A stretch of 64,000 nt of DNA from Pusillimonas caeni (lineage in GTDB: Bacteria > Pseudomonadota > Gammaproteobacteria > Burkholderiales > Burkholderiaceae_B). Shown here piece by piece: positions 24,625-35,034 of this stretch. The stretch is taken from positions 1 to 64,000 of the forward strand of contig NZ_PDUW01000003.1 in the NCBI RefSeq assembly GCF_003545815.1. Reading direction: 5' to 3'. The notes under the pieces are model-generated. The model made no database searches, was not told the DNA's origin, and saw only the letters and a program-made list of their open reading frames with translations. Each line of letters starts with the position of its first letter. Within the stretch, counting starts at the first letter, position 1. The position numbers and the translations under genes are program-made.

Positions 24625-26853
24625 ATGGAATGGGATTGGCGGCGCTGGCGCCGCAAATGGCTGACCGAACCCTTGTACCGCATGGCGCAGGGCGCCATGC
24701 CGCGCCTGTCGGCCACCGAGCAGGAGGCCATCGAGGCGGGCGACGTCTGGTGGGATGCGCAACTGTTTTCGGGCCGGCCCGACTGGAACCGTTTCCTGGC
24801 CACTCCGCCGGCCAAGCTGTCGCCCGATGAACAGGCTTTTCTCGATGGTCCGGTGGCGCGGCTCTGCGCCATGCTCGACGATTGGGACATCTCCTGGAAT
24901 CGATACGACCTTCCGCCGCAGGTCTGGAGCGTCCTGAAAGAACAGGGCTTTTTCGGCATGATCATCCCGCGCGAGTATGGCGGCCTGGGGTTTTCGGCTT
25001 ACGCGCATTCCGAGGTGGTGCGGCGGATTTCGGTGCAGTCCGTCACCGCCGCGGTCACCGTCATGGTGCCTAATTCCCTGGGGCCCGGCGAGCTGCTGAT
25101 GCAGTTCGGCACCCAGGCGCAGCGCGACCACTGGCTGCCCCGGCTGGCAAGGGGCCAGGAGATTCCCAGCTTCGGGCTGACCAGCCCCGAGGCGGGTTCC
25201 GATGCCGCGGCCATGACCGACACGGGCGTCATTTGCCGGCACGTGGTCGACGGAGTCGAGCAGATCGGCATTCTGCTCAACTGGCGCAAGCGCTACATCA
25301 CGCTCAGCCCGGTGGCGACCGTGCTCGGCCTCGCCTTCAAGCTGTACGATCCCGACCACCTCGTCGGAGACAAGACCGATCTGGGCATTTCAGTGGCCCT
25401 GGTGCCCACCGACCTGCCCGGCATCACGATAGGCCGGCGCCATCTGCCCGCCATGCAGGCCTTTCAGAACGGGCCCAACGAGGGCAAAGACGTTTTCGTG
25501 CCCCTGGATGCGCTGATCGGCGGCATCGACAAGGCGGGGCACGGCTGGGCCATGCTGATGAGCGCGCTGGCCGCCGGGCGCGGCATCTCGCTGCCATCGC
25601 TTGCCGCGGCGGCCTGCGTATTCGCCGCCCATACGGCGGGCGCCTACGCGCGCGTGCGCACGCAGTTCGGCGTGCCCATAGGCAAATTCGAAGGCGTGCA
25701 GGAGAAGCTGGGCCGCACGGCGGCCAATGCCTATCTGGTCGAAGGCGCGAGGCGCTTTACCTGCTCGGGGCTGGACATGGGCCACAAACCTTCGGTGGTG
25801 TCGGCCATCATGAAGCTGCACGCGACCGAGCGCATGCGGCAGTCGGTCAATGACGCCATGGACGTGCATGCCGGCAAGGCGGTCATCGACGGCCCCTCCA
25901 ACTACCTGGGCGGCTTGTATCGCGCATTGCCCGTGGGCATCACGGTCGAAGGGGCCAACATCGTCACGCGCAACCTCATCGTATTCGGCCAGGGCGCCAT
26001 CCGGGCCCATCCCTATCTGATGAAAGAGCTGCAGGCCCTGGCCGACAGCGACCAGGAAGCCGGCATGGACGCCTTCGACGGGCTGATCTGGAAGCATATC
26101 GGACACAGCGCCGGCACCATGCTGAGGGCAATCGGCCACGCATGGAGCGGCGCGCTTTTCGCCGCCTCGCCCAAGGGCGTGGGCCGCGCAGCGCCGTTCT
26201 ATCGCCGCATCAACCGCTACGCCGCGGCGTTTTCGGTGCTGTCCGAAATGACGGTATTGAGCCTGGGCGGCTCGCTCAAGCGCCGCGAGATGCTGTCGGC
26301 CCGCCTGGGCGACATTCTTGCCGAACTCTATCTCTTGTCGGCCATGCTCAAGCGCTGGCACGACGAAGGGCAGCACGAGGCCGATCTGCCGCTGGTCAAG
26401 GTATGCGCGTTCCAGGGGTTTTCGACCATAGAGAAGCGCATCGACGATATTCTGCACAACTATCCATCGCGCTGGCTGGCCGGCTTGTTGCGGCTGATGG
26501 TCCTGCCTCCGTTCACCCGGGTGCGGCCGCCTACCGACGCGGCGCTGGCGGGCTGCGCGCAGATTCTCCTCGAACCCAGCGAGGCGCGCATGCGGCTGGT
26601 TGGCGAGGTCTGGAGCAACTGCAACGGCCGGGCTGTGGAAGATCTGGAGCAGGCCTTCGATCTGGTCGTGAAGGCGCAGCCTCTCATGGACAGCGTTAGG
26701 CACAGCGGCCTCAAGGATTGGCGCGTTGCGCATGCCAAAGGCGCCATCAGCGACCAGCAGGCGCAAGTCCTGGAAGAGGCCGAGAAAGCCGCAGCGCGCG
26801 TCATCCAGGTGGATGACTTCGCGGCGGACGAGTTTGCCCGTTCAGGACACTGA
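24625..26853 (+). CDS. fadE: Acyl-CoA dehydrogenase, FadE type
   Basis: 742-residue flavoprotein for the first step of fatty acid beta-oxidation. It has the FadE layout: an N-terminal helical region, an ACAD core (GFFGMIIPREYGGLGFSAYA at about residue 110 and GLTSPEAGSDAAAM at about 183) and a long C-terminal extension (DUF1974 type, about 455-740). Electrons are expected to go to ETF or a FadE-specific acceptor. Slightly shorter than E. coli FadE (814), which carries an extra N-terminal membrane segment missing here. The ATG at 24625 has GAGGTGG upstream. It would cooperate with the acyl-CoA ligase at 3431 and the crotonases in this window. Confidence 0.92.
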   Translation: MEWDWRRWRRKWLTEPLYRMAQGAMPRLSATEQEAIEAGDVWWDAQLFSGRPDWNRFLATPPAKLSPDEQAFLDGPVARLCAMLDDWDISWNRYDLPPQVWSVLKEQGFFGMIIPREYGGLGFSAYAHSEVVRRISVQSVTAAVTVMVPNSLGPGELLMQFGTQAQRDHWLPRLARGQEIPSFGLTSPEAGSDAAAMTDTGVICRHVVDGVEQIGILLNWRKRYITLSPVATVLGLAFKLYDPDHLVGDKTDLGISVALVPTDLPGITIGRRHLPAMQAFQNGPNEGKDVFVPLDALIGGIDKAGHGWAMLMSALAAGRGISLPSLAAAACVFAAHTAGAYARVRTQFGVPIGKFEGVQEKLGRTAANAYLVEGARRFTCSGLDMGHKPSVVSAIMKLHATERMRQSVNDAMDVHAGKAVIDGPSNYLGGLYRALPVGITVEGANIVTRNLIVFGQGAIRAHPYLMKELQALADSDQEAGMDAFDGLIWKHIGHSAGTMLRAIGHAWSGALFAASPKGVGRAAPFYRRINRYAAAFSVLSEMTVLSLGGSLKRREMLSARLGDILAELYLLSAMLKRWHDEGQHEADLPLVKVCAFQGFSTIEKRIDDILHNYPSRWLAGLLRLMVLPPFTRVRPPTDAALAGCAQILLEPSEARMRLVGEVWSNCNGRAVEDLEQAFDLVVKAQPLMDSVRHSGLKDWRVAHAKGAISDQQAQVLEEAEKAAARVIQVDDFAADEFARSGH

Positions 26854-26961
26854 CCGGCCGGCTGCGCCGGAGCGGAGTCGGGAACCGGTCTGCCGGAACC
26901 GGCGGGCAGGCCGCGGCCGTTCCTACGAGCTTGATGAGGGCGTGGATCGACACGGGCCGGC

Positions 26962-26993
26962 GTGACAAGCGCAGTATATGTCTGTATATTGCG
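26962..26993 (+). promoter_or_regulatory. modABC promoter with ModE-like palindromic operator
   Basis: GTGACA (26962-26967), a 17-base spacer and TATATT (26985-26990) form a near-consensus sigma-70 promoter. Over the -10 lies an inverted repeat: CGCAGTATAT (26970-26979) and GTATATTGCG (26984-26993), matching 8 of 10 positions as reverse complements. TATAT cores flanked by CG at both ends resemble the ModE operator of E. coli modABCD. The repeat covers about -26 to -3, so a bound protein would block transcription. No modE gene is in this window. Confidence 0.7.
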
Positions 26994-27024
26994 GTTTATT
27001 CGTCACACTTTTCCCGACCGGACC

Positions 27025-27768
27025 ATGATTCGACTTCCGATTCTCGTTTTTGGCTTGTTGTTCAGCTTGCAGGCCATGGCCGCCGAACTCACTGTATCGG
27101 CGGCCGCCAGCCTGACCAACGCTTTTCGCGAACTGGCTCCCTTATACGAAGCCAAGCATCCCGACACCAAAGTGCAGTTGAACTTTGCCGGTTCGGGCGC
27201 CTTGCTGCAGCAAATCGCCAAGGGCGCGCCGGTCGACGTCTTTGCCAGCGCCGATCAGATCACCATGAACCAGGCGCAGGAGCAGGGCCTGATCAAGGCG
27301 GATCAGCGCAGCGATTTCGTTTCCAATGCGCTCGTGGTCATTGTGCCCGTGCAAAGCAGCGCGGCGCCGGCTTCGCTCGAGGACATGACCAAGCCGGCCT
27401 ACGAGCGCATCGCCATCGGCCTGCCGGCCAGCGTACCGGTCGGGCGCTACACCAAGGCCGTGCTCGAAAAGGCCGGGCTCTGGGCGGCCATCGAACCCAA
27501 GATGATCGGCGCACAGAACGTGCGCCAGGCGCTGGACTATGTCGCGCGCGGCGAGGTCGACGCCGGCTTCGTCTATGCCACAGACGCGGCCATCATGCCC
27601 GACAAGGTCAAAGTGGCGTTCACGGCTCCTACCGAGGCTCCCATCCTGTACCCCATTGCACCTGTGGCCAGCGGCGCCAACCCCGACGCGGCAAAGCGCT
27701 TCGTCGATTTCGTTCACACTGATGAAGCCCAGGCCGTGCTGGCCAAGTACGGCTTCGGCAAGCCTTGA
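27025..27768 (+). CDS. modA: Molybdate ABC transporter substrate-binding protein ModA
   Basis: 247-residue periplasmic binding protein for molybdate/tungstate. Signal peptide MIRLPILVFGLLFSLQAMAA is followed by the mature start ELTVSAAASLTNAFRELAP, where the family's first ligand serines occur. NFAGSGALLQQIAKGAPVDVFASAD (about 55-79) and the C-terminal DAGFVYATDA region are typical. The ATG at 27025 gives a clean signal peptide; an in-frame ATG at 26962 would lie inside the promoter. First gene of modABC; modB begins nine bases after its stop. Confidence 0.95.
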   Translation: MIRLPILVFGLLFSLQAMAAELTVSAAASLTNAFRELAPLYEAKHPDTKVQLNFAGSGALLQQIAKGAPVDVFASADQITMNQAQEQGLIKADQRSDFVSNALVVIVPVQSSAAPASLEDMTKPAYERIAIGLPASVPVGRYTKAVLEKAGLWAAIEPKMIGAQNVRQALDYVARGEVDAGFVYATDAAIMPDKVKVAFTAPTEAPILYPIAPVASGANPDAAKRFVDFVHTDEAQAVLAKYGFGKP

Positions 27769-27777
27769 TGGCCGGAC

Positions 27778-28452
27778 ATGGCGGATGCATGGATTCCTTT
27801 GGGCCTGACGCTCAAGGTCGCAGGTTGGGCAACCCTGCTCAACCTGATTTTTGGCGTTGTCCTGGGCTATCTGCTGGCGCGCACGCGGTTTCCGGGGCGC
27901 GACCTGCTCGACGCCATTCTGACCCTGCCCATGGTCATGCCGCCCACGGTCATGGGCTATTACCTGCTCGTGCTGGTGGGCCGCAACGGTCCCGTCGGCG
28001 AGTGGCTGATGTCCACCTTCGGCATCAACCTGATCTTCACCTGGCAGGGGGCGGTGCTGGCCGCCGCCATTGTCGCCTTTCCCCTGACGTTCAAGTCGGC
28101 GCGCGCCGCCTTCGAGGTGGTGGATCCGCAATACGAGCAGGCGGCGCGAGTGCTGCGCGTCGGCGAACTGGCGATCTTTTTCCGCGTGACCCTGCCGCTT
28201 GCCTGGCGCGGCATTTTGGCGGGCCTGCTGCTGGCCTTCGCCCGCGCGGCCGGCGAATTCGGCGCTACGCTGATGGTGGCGGGCAGCATCCCCGGCAAGA
28301 CACAAACCCTGTCCATCGCCGTCTACGAGGCGGTGCAGGCAGGGCAGGACGGCCTGGCCAATTTCCTCGTGCTGGTCACGTCGCTGACCTGCATCGTGGT
28401 GCTTCTGGCGGCGGGAAGGCTGGTGCCGGGCCGCGTTCCCGGGCGATCGTGA
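27778..28452 (+). CDS. modB: Molybdate ABC transporter permease ModB
   Basis: 224-residue inner-membrane permease with about five transmembrane helices. The EAA loop that contacts the ATPase is seen as EQAARVLRVGELAIFFRVTLP (about residues 121-141), and FARAAGEFGATLMVAGSIPG is the typical ModB C-terminal motif. It lies between modA and modC, spaced by 9 and 10 bases, clearly one operon. Confidence 0.96.
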   Translation: MADAWIPLGLTLKVAGWATLLNLIFGVVLGYLLARTRFPGRDLLDAILTLPMVMPPTVMGYYLLVLVGRNGPVGEWLMSTFGINLIFTWQGAVLAAAIVAFPLTFKSARAAFEVVDPQYEQAARVLRVGELAIFFRVTLPLAWRGILAGLLLAFARAAGEFGATLMVAGSIPGKTQTLSIAVYEAVQAGQDGLANFLVLVTSLTCIVVLLAAGRLVPGRVPGRS

Positions 28453-28462
28453 GGATGCATCG

Positions 28463-29167
28463 ATGATCTGGGATGTGGATCTGCGCAAGCGCTTCGTGGG
28501 GCGGACCCACGGTTTCGAACTGGACGTACAGTTCCGGAGCGATACGCACAAGCTCGTGCTGTTCGGGCCTTCGGGCGCCGGCAAGAGCCTGACACTGAAA
28601 ATGATCGCGGGGCTGGAAACGCCCGACGACGGCCATGTCCGCCTGGGCGGCGCAAGCCTGTACGACCGGCGGCGGAAGATCGATCTTTCGCCGCAGCGCC
28701 GTGGCCTGGCCTATGTCTTTCAGGACTACGCCCTGTTTCCCCATCTGACCGTCGTCCAGAACATCGCGTTCGGCCTGCATCGCGGCCTGGCCAATCCCCG
28801 CCGCGGCCCCCGGCATGAGGCGGTCTCGCGCTGGATCGAGGCCTTTCACCTCGAGTCGGTGGCGAACCAGTATCCGGAACAATTGTCGGGCGGGCAACGC
28901 CAGCGGACCGCGCTGGCGCGCGCCCTAGTGGCCGAACCCCGCGCTTTGCTCCTGGACGAGCCCTTTGCCGCCCTGGACCGTTCATTGCGCCGGCGTCTGC
29001 GACAGGAATTGAGCGAATTGCTCGACCAGCTGGGCATACCCATGTTGCTGATCACGCACGATGAAGAGGACGTCGTATCGTTGGCGGATGCCGTCATTTG
29101 CATCCATGACGGGCGCGCCGGAGAAGAGCAGGAGCCGGCGGCTTTGGCGGCCGCCCAAAGCGCCTAA
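28463..29167 (+). CDS. modC: Molybdate ABC transporter ATPase ModC, lacking the Mop/TOBE domain
   Basis: 234-residue ABC ATPase. Walker [17 protein letters not shown] (about 35-50), Q-loop [13 protein letters not shown], signature [15 protein letters not shown] (about 137-151), Walker [12 protein letters not shown] and H-loop [10 protein letters not shown] are complete. E. coli ModC (352 residues) has an additional C-terminal Mop/TOBE domain that senses molybdate; here the protein ends soon after the ATPase core (AALAAAQSA), so trans-inhibition by molybdate is presumably lost or supplied otherwise. Its end overlaps the convergent gloA by four bases. Confidence 0.93.
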   Translation: MIWDVDLRKRFVGRTHGFELDVQFRSDTHKLVLFGPSGAGKSLTLKMIAGLETPDDGHVRLGGASLYDRRRKIDLSPQRRGLAYVFQDYALFPHLTVVQNIAFGLHRGLANPRRGPRHEAVSRWIEAFHLESVANQYPEQLSGGQRQRTALARALVAEPRALLLDEPFAALDRSLRRRLRQELSELLDQLGIPMLLITHDEEDVVSLADAVICIHDGRAGEEQEPAALAAAQSA

Positions 29168-29559
29168 TCCACGCGCGAATCGGCCTGGATCAGTTCGACC
29201 TTGTAGCCGTCCGGGTCCTCGACGAAGGCGATGACGGTCTTGCCGTGCTTCATGGGGCCGGCCTCGCGCACCACGCGGCCGCCTTTCTGCTTGATCTTCT
29301 CACAGGCTGCATAGGCGTCGTCGACTTCCAGCGCAATGTGGCCATAGCCGGCGCCCAGCTCGTACGACGAGGTGTCCCAATTGTGCGTCAATTCCAGGAC
29401 GGCGCCTTCGCTTTCGGGCTGGTAGCCCACGAAGGCGAGGGTGAATTTGCCGTCCGGGTAATCTTTGCGCCGCAGCAGCTTCATGCCCAGCACTTCGGTG
29501 TAGAAGGCCAATGAGCGCTCCAGGTCGCCGACGCGAAGCATGGTGTGAAGTAAACGCAT
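29164..29559 (-). CDS. gloA: Lactoylglutathione lyase (glyoxalase I)
   Basis: 131-residue metal enzyme of the glyoxalase/vicinal oxygen chelate fold; converts the methylglyoxal-glutathione hemithioacetal to S-lactoylglutathione. Begins [20 protein letters not shown]; metal ligands are the first histidine (H5), the glutamate in [10 protein letters not shown], the histidine in [11 protein letters not shown] and the glutamate in YKVELIQ. Length fits the short Ni/Co-type bacterial enzyme. Last gene of the leftward cluster, 15 bases after the YgjP-like gene. Confidence 0.95.
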   Translation of the reverse strand: MRLLHTMLRVGDLERSLAFYTEVLGMKLLRRKDYPDGKFTLAFVGYQPESEGAVLELTHNWDTSSYELGAGYGHIALEVDDAYAACEKIKQKGGRVVREAGPMKHGKTVIAFVEDPDGYKVELIQADSRVD

Positions 29560-29574
29560 TTCGTTCTCCTTGAT

Positions 29575-30456
29575 TCAGATCAGTGGCAGGGAAGCCGGGT
29601 CGTGCCGGCGCAGCGCATCGCGGGCCGGCTCGAAACCCGGCAGGATGCGGCCGACCTCGCGCCAGAAATCCTTGCTGTGGTTCATCTGGCGCAGGTGCGC
29701 GATTTCGTGGACGATGACGTAGTCGATGACGTCGGGCCCGAAGTGGATCAGGCGCCAATTCAGCATGATGCTGCCATCGCTGCTGCATGAGCCCCAGCGC
29801 GTGCTGGCCGACGACAGCCGCCAGCGCTTGATGGTGAGGCCGCTGGCCGCCAGGAAGTGATTCATGCGCTGTTCGAACCATTCGGTGGCGCCCGCTTGAA
29901 GCCAGGCATGAACGCTGTCGCGCACGCGCAGATGATCGGCATCGCCGGGCAGGGCGAGCAGCAGGCGGTCGCCGTCTTGCGGGGCGAAGCGCTGGCCGCT
30001 GAATACATGGGCATGGCCCGGGTGCCCCAGGCCCAGTTCGATGCGCCGGCCGAAATAAGGGACGCGTGCGCCGTCTTTCCAGTGCGTGTCCACCATGGCC
30101 AGGTGCTGCTGGCGTTCGTGGCGCCAGCGCAGCTTGTCGAGTATCCAGCGCGTTTTTTCTTGTACCGCGGCGTCGATCTGCGCCAACGTGACCCAGTTGG
30201 GCGCAGTCACCTGCAGGCCGTCGTCATTGATGACCAGCCCGATGCTTTTGCGGCGCGATCGGCGCAGCACGAATCCGATGATTTGCTGGCTGGTCTGCAC
30301 TTCGCGCCAGCGGGCGCCCGAAGGCAGCGAGGGGGGACGGACGGTGGGAATGGGCGCCTCGCTCGGGGCGGCTTTGCGGGGAGGCGCCGGAGGCGGCGCA
30401 ACGGGTGCGGCATCGCCCGGCTCGAACAGGCTGAGCTGCTTATTCCCGAGCGGCAT
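29575..30456 (-). CDS. YgjP/SprT-like M48-family metallohydrolase
   Basis: 293 residues. The zinc-binding motif is HEIAHLRQMNHSKDFW (about residues 243-258; HExxH plus a downstream histidine), preceded by RWGSCSSDGSIMLNWRLI, both diagnostic of the YgjP/DUF45 metal-dependent hydrolase family. The N-terminal ~60 residues are Pro/Ala-rich and probably disordered. Substrate unknown. The ATG at 30456 (MPLGNKQLSLF) lies inside the 3' end of plsC (17-base overlap); an upstream in-frame ATG at 30486 would extend the overlap further. Confidence 0.88.
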   Translation of the reverse strand: MPLGNKQLSLFEPGDAAPVAPPPAPPRKAAPSEAPIPTVRPPSLPSGARWREVQTSQQIIGFVLRRSRRKSIGLVINDDGLQVTAPNWVTLAQIDAAVQEKTRWILDKLRWRHERQQHLAMVDTHWKDGARVPYFGRRIELGLGHPGHAHVFSGQRFAPQDGDRLLLALPGDADHLRVRDSVHAWLQAGATEWFEQRMNHFLAASGLTIKRWRLSSASTRWGSCSSDGSIMLNWRLIHFGPDVIDYVIVHEIAHLRQMNHSKDFWREVGRILPGFEPARDALRRHDPASLPLI

Positions 30457-31171
30457 AGCGTTCCGGGTTGAGCTGGCGCATTTCATTCTCTATCCAGTTC
30501 TGAACCTTGCGATTGACCTCTTCGGCATCGAGCCCGGCGGTCTCGATGGGAGGGCCGATGGAGACGGTGATGAGGCCCGGCCTTTTGACAAAGGAATTTC
30601 TGGGCCAGCATTCGCCCGCATTGTGCGCGATGGGCACCACCACCACGCCGGTTCGGGTGGCCAGCAGCGCGCCTCCCATTTTATAGCGGCCCGTCCTGCC
30701 GGGGGAAACGCGCGTGCCTTCGGGGAACAGCAGGGGCCAGCGGCCTTCGTCGAGGCGCTGCTGGCCGAGCCGCACGACCTGTTCGAAGGCGTCCCGTCCT
30801 TTGCTGCGGTCGATGGGGATCATGCGCAGCAGGGCCAGGCCCCAGCCGAAAAACGGAATGCGGTTGAGCTCTTTCTTGTAGACGAAGCAGACTTCGCGCG
30901 GCAAATAGGCCGGCAGGAAGAGGGTCTCCCAGGCGGACTGATGCTTGCTCAGCACGACCGCCGGGCAGTCGGGCAGGTTCTCCCAGCCTTTGACGCGCCA
31001 GCGCATGCCGGTAATGATGCGGCCCGCCCACATGACCATGCGGGGCCAGCCGACCGTCAGCCGATAGCGCCACTTCAAGGGCAGGGGCGCCCAGATCAGG
31101 CACGCGACGGCGTAGGGGATCACCGTGACGATCATGAACAGCAGGAACAGGGCCGAACGCAGCGCCGCCAT
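30440..31171 (-). CDS. plsC: 1-acyl-sn-glycerol-3-phosphate acyltransferase PlsC
   Basis: 243-residue membrane acyltransferase that makes phosphatidic acid. An N-terminal membrane anchor (SALFLLFMIVTVIPYAVACL) is followed by block 1, VVLSKHQSAWETLFLP (H-x4-E in place of the more common H-x4-D), and block 3, PLLFPEGTRVSPG. Block 4 appears as VVVPIAHNAGECWP. The change at block 1 is common in betaproteobacterial homologues as I recall them. Overlaps the YgjP-like gene at its end; about 90 bases downstream of gmhB. Confidence 0.93.
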   Translation of the reverse strand: MAALRSALFLLFMIVTVIPYAVACLIWAPLPLKWRYRLTVGWPRMVMWAGRIITGMRWRVKGWENLPDCPAVVLSKHQSAWETLFLPAYLPREVCFVYKKELNRIPFFGWGLALLRMIPIDRSKGRDAFEQVVRLGQQRLDEGRWPLLFPEGTRVSPGRTGRYKMGGALLATRTGVVVVPIAHNAGECWPRNSFVKRPGLITVSIGPPIETAGLDAEEVNRKVQNWIENEMRQLNPERYAARE

Positions 31172-31258
31172 GGCTAGAGTCCTTCGCGACTGCGCATCGC
31201 GGTCTGATAGTCGATTATTCGCATGTCTGGTCGCTTGCCTCGTGCCTGTCTGTAAGCG

Positions 31259-31795
31259 CTAGGCTTCGAGCCAGCGGTCGACGATCCGGGCCAGGTCGTC
31301 GGCCACCTGAGTGCCGGGCGGCAGTTCGCCGCTGTCGCGCGTCTTGAGCCCATTGCCGGTCAATACCAGCCAGGGCGTGCAGCCCGCCTCGGCGGCGGCT
31401 TGCAGGTCGCGCAGCGAATCGCCGACTGCCGGCACGTTCTTCAGGCTGACGTCGTAGCGCCGCGCAATGTCCAAATACATGCCCGGCTTGGGCTTGCGGC
31501 ATTGGCAGTTGTCGTCCGGGCCATGCGGACAGATGAAGATGGAATCCACGTGGCCGCCCAACTGGGCCAGCTCGGTGCGCATCTTGGCATGGATGGCATT
31601 GAGCGTTTCCATGTTGAACAGGCCCCGCGCCAGGCCGGACTGGTTGCTGGCGATGACCACCCTCCAGCCTGCCTGGGAAAGGCGGGCGATGGCTTCGAGG
31701 CTGCCGGGCAGCGCCACCCATTCGGCCGGATTCTTGACGAAGCTGGGGCTGTCGTGGTTGATGACCCCGTCGCGATCGAGTATGACCAGCTTCAC
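31259..31795 (-). CDS. gmhB: D-glycero-beta-D-manno-heptose 1,7-bisphosphate 7-phosphatase GmhB
   Basis: 178-residue HAD-superfamily phosphatase in ADP-heptose synthesis for the LPS inner core. HAD motif I is [16 protein letters not shown] (catalytic aspartates D8 and D10). The GmhB-specific zinc-binding cysteines lie in ICPHGPDDNCQCRKPKPG (about 89-106), and motif IV is AVGDSLRDLQAA. The ATG overlaps the glyS stop by four bases, so translation is coupled to glycyl-tRNA synthetase beta. Confidence 0.95.
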   Translation of the reverse strand: MKLVILDRDGVINHDSPSFVKNPAEWVALPGSLEAIARLSQAGWRVVIASNQSGLARGLFNMETLNAIHAKMRTELAQLGGHVDSIFICPHGPDDNCQCRKPKPGMYLDIARRYDVSLKNVPAVGDSLRDLQAAAEAGCTPWLVLTGNGLKTRDSGELPPGTQVADDLARIVDRWLEA

Positions 31796-33929
31796 GATGC
31801 AAGCCTTGAAAGGTCGGCGACCTGGTTCATGGTGGCGTGCAGCTCCTGCAGCAAGGCGAGCCGGTTGGCCCGTACGGCCGGGTCGTCGGCCATGACCATG
31901 ACGTCATTGAAGAAGCTGTCGACAGCGGACCTGGCCTGGGCCAGTGTCGCCAGGCTGCCCGTGAAGTCGCCCTGCCGGAACTGTGCCTGCGCGGCCGGCT
32001 GGATCTGCGCAATGGCCTGGGCCAGGTCGCGTTCGGCGTCCTCCGTGAACTTGGCCGGATCGACTTCGGCGGAAGCTTCGTCGCTTTTCTTGAGAATGTT
32101 GCCGATGCGCTTGTTGGCCGCCGCCAGGCTTTCGGCTTCGGGCCGCCGGGCGAAGCTGGAGCAGGCCTCGATACGGGCGCGCACCTCGTGCAAGGGGGGC
32201 TCGGGCGCCAGCACGGCCTCGACGACGTTCTTGTCGTGATCCGTGTTGAGCTGGTTGCGGTAGCGCTCGTAGATGAAGCCTTTGACGGCTTGGGGAGCTT
32301 GCGCGTCGATGCCGAACTGCGAGAAGGTGCCGGCAGCGATATCGAGCAGTCCGTCAATGGTCAGGCGCGAGTCGTCCGGCACCGATAAATAACCGCCCGC
32401 GCTCAATTGCTCGAAGGCGCTGATGAGGCCCAGCGCCGCGCGGCGCAGCCCATAGGGGTCGCGCTCGCCGGTGGGCACGAGACCGATGCCCCAGATTCCC
32501 ACCAGGGCTTCGGCGCGCTCGGCGATGAACAGAATGGCGCCGACCAGCGAGGCGGCGTCGACAGCCTGGTCCAGACGGATGCGGTACTGTCCACGCAAGG
32601 CCGCGACCACATCGGCGTGTTCGCCATCGGCTTGCGCATAATAGGCCCCCATGATGCCTTGCAGTTCGGGGAATTCGGCCACCATGTTGGTGACCAGATC
32701 GGCCTTGGCAAGCAGGGCGGCGCGATCGGCCAGCGCGGCGTCGGCGCCCAGCCGCCCGGCGAGATAGAGTGCGATCTTGCGCACGCGTTCGCTGCGCTGC
32801 AGCTGCGAGCCCAGCTTGTTGTGATAGACGCTGTCGGCCAGCGCCGCCACGCGCTCGGCCAGCGGCTGCTTGCGGTCCGTCTCGAAGAAGAACTGGGCAT
32901 CGGCCAGGCGGGGGCGCACCACCCGCTCGTTGCCCTGGACGATGTTGACGGGGTCGTCCACCCGCATATTGCTGACGATGAGGAAGCGATGCGTGAGCCT
33001 GCCGGTGGCGGGATCGAACAGCGGGAAATATTTCTGGTTCAGGCGCATCGTCAGGATCAGGCACTCGGGCGGCACTTCCAGGAAGCGCGGGTCGAATTGC
33101 CCGGCATAGACCGTGGGATGCTCAACCAGTGCGGTGACTTCGTCCAGCAGCGCCGCGACCTCGGGGTCGTCGCCCAGCGTCGCGTTCAGGCGCGAGGCGT
33201 GCTGGTCGAGCTGCGCCTGGATGTCGTCGCGGCGCCGCAAGAAGGCGGGCACGACCATGCCTTCGTCCTGAAGCAGTGCTTCATACGCAGAGGCCGACGC
33301 GATGTCGATGTCCTGGCTGCCCATGAAGCGGTGGCCGGCGGTGCGCCGGCCCGCCTGCAGGCCCAAGGCCCGTACGGGAACGACGTCGCTGCCCCACAGG
33401 GCGACCAGTCCATGCGCAGGGCGCACGAACTTGACCGACGTGACGCCGTCGGCCAGCTGGTAGCGCATCACCTTGGGAATCGGCAGGTTGGCGATGGCCG
33501 TGTCCAGGGCCTCTTGCAGGCCGTCGGCCAACAGGGCGCCCGCCGCCACGCCCTGGGCATAGAGATAGTCCTGCTTGCCGTCCGATTCGCGTGCGAGATC
33601 GGAGGGCTGCAAATGCTGCAGGCCTTTGCTTGCCAATTTCTTGACGAGGGCCGGCGTGGCTGCGCCGTTTTCGCTCAGCCCCACTTTGGCCGGCATGAGT
33701 TTTTCGCTGTAGCGCTCTTCGGGTGCCTGGGCCAGCACGGCGTCCAGCAGCACGGCCAGGCGCCGCGGCGTGGCGAAATCGACGGCGCGGCAGCCGGTGC
33801 CGAGCAGGCGCTTTTTCTCGAGCACGCCGCGTATGCCTTCCGCAAAGGCCAGGCCCAGCTTCTGCAGCGCCTTGGGAGGAAGCTCTTCGGTCAGCAGTTC
33901 GACCAGCAGGGGGCGGGTTTCGGCCTGGC

Positions 33930-33933
<4 letters not shown>
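31792..33933 (-). CDS. glyS: Glycyl-tRNA synthetase beta subunit
   Basis: 713-residue beta subunit of the alpha2-beta2 bacterial glycyl-tRNA synthetase, which contacts tRNA-Gly. The start [23 protein letters not shown] is the conserved N-terminus; an HD-like domain lies mid-protein and the C-terminal anticodon-binding (DALR-type) region ends the protein. The ATG at 33933 overlaps the glyQ stop by four bases. Length is close to the typical ~690. Confidence 0.97.
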
Positions 33934-34829
<896 letters not shown>

Positions 34830-35034
34830 GAGCAAGAGCCAGTAAAGCGAAAAGCCGCAAAATTTTTCAATTTTAGCGTGGTTCGCGGCGGCGAACCGGC
34901 GGCGGTGGGGAACGGCGGCTGCGGACGGGGCCGATGCGCCGATTTTCGTGAAGAGGGCATTGGTCGTATGATACTGGGTTATCGCCAATTTTCTGCTTTG
35001 CCGCGCCCGCCCGCGGCCCCATGGAGACCTATCT

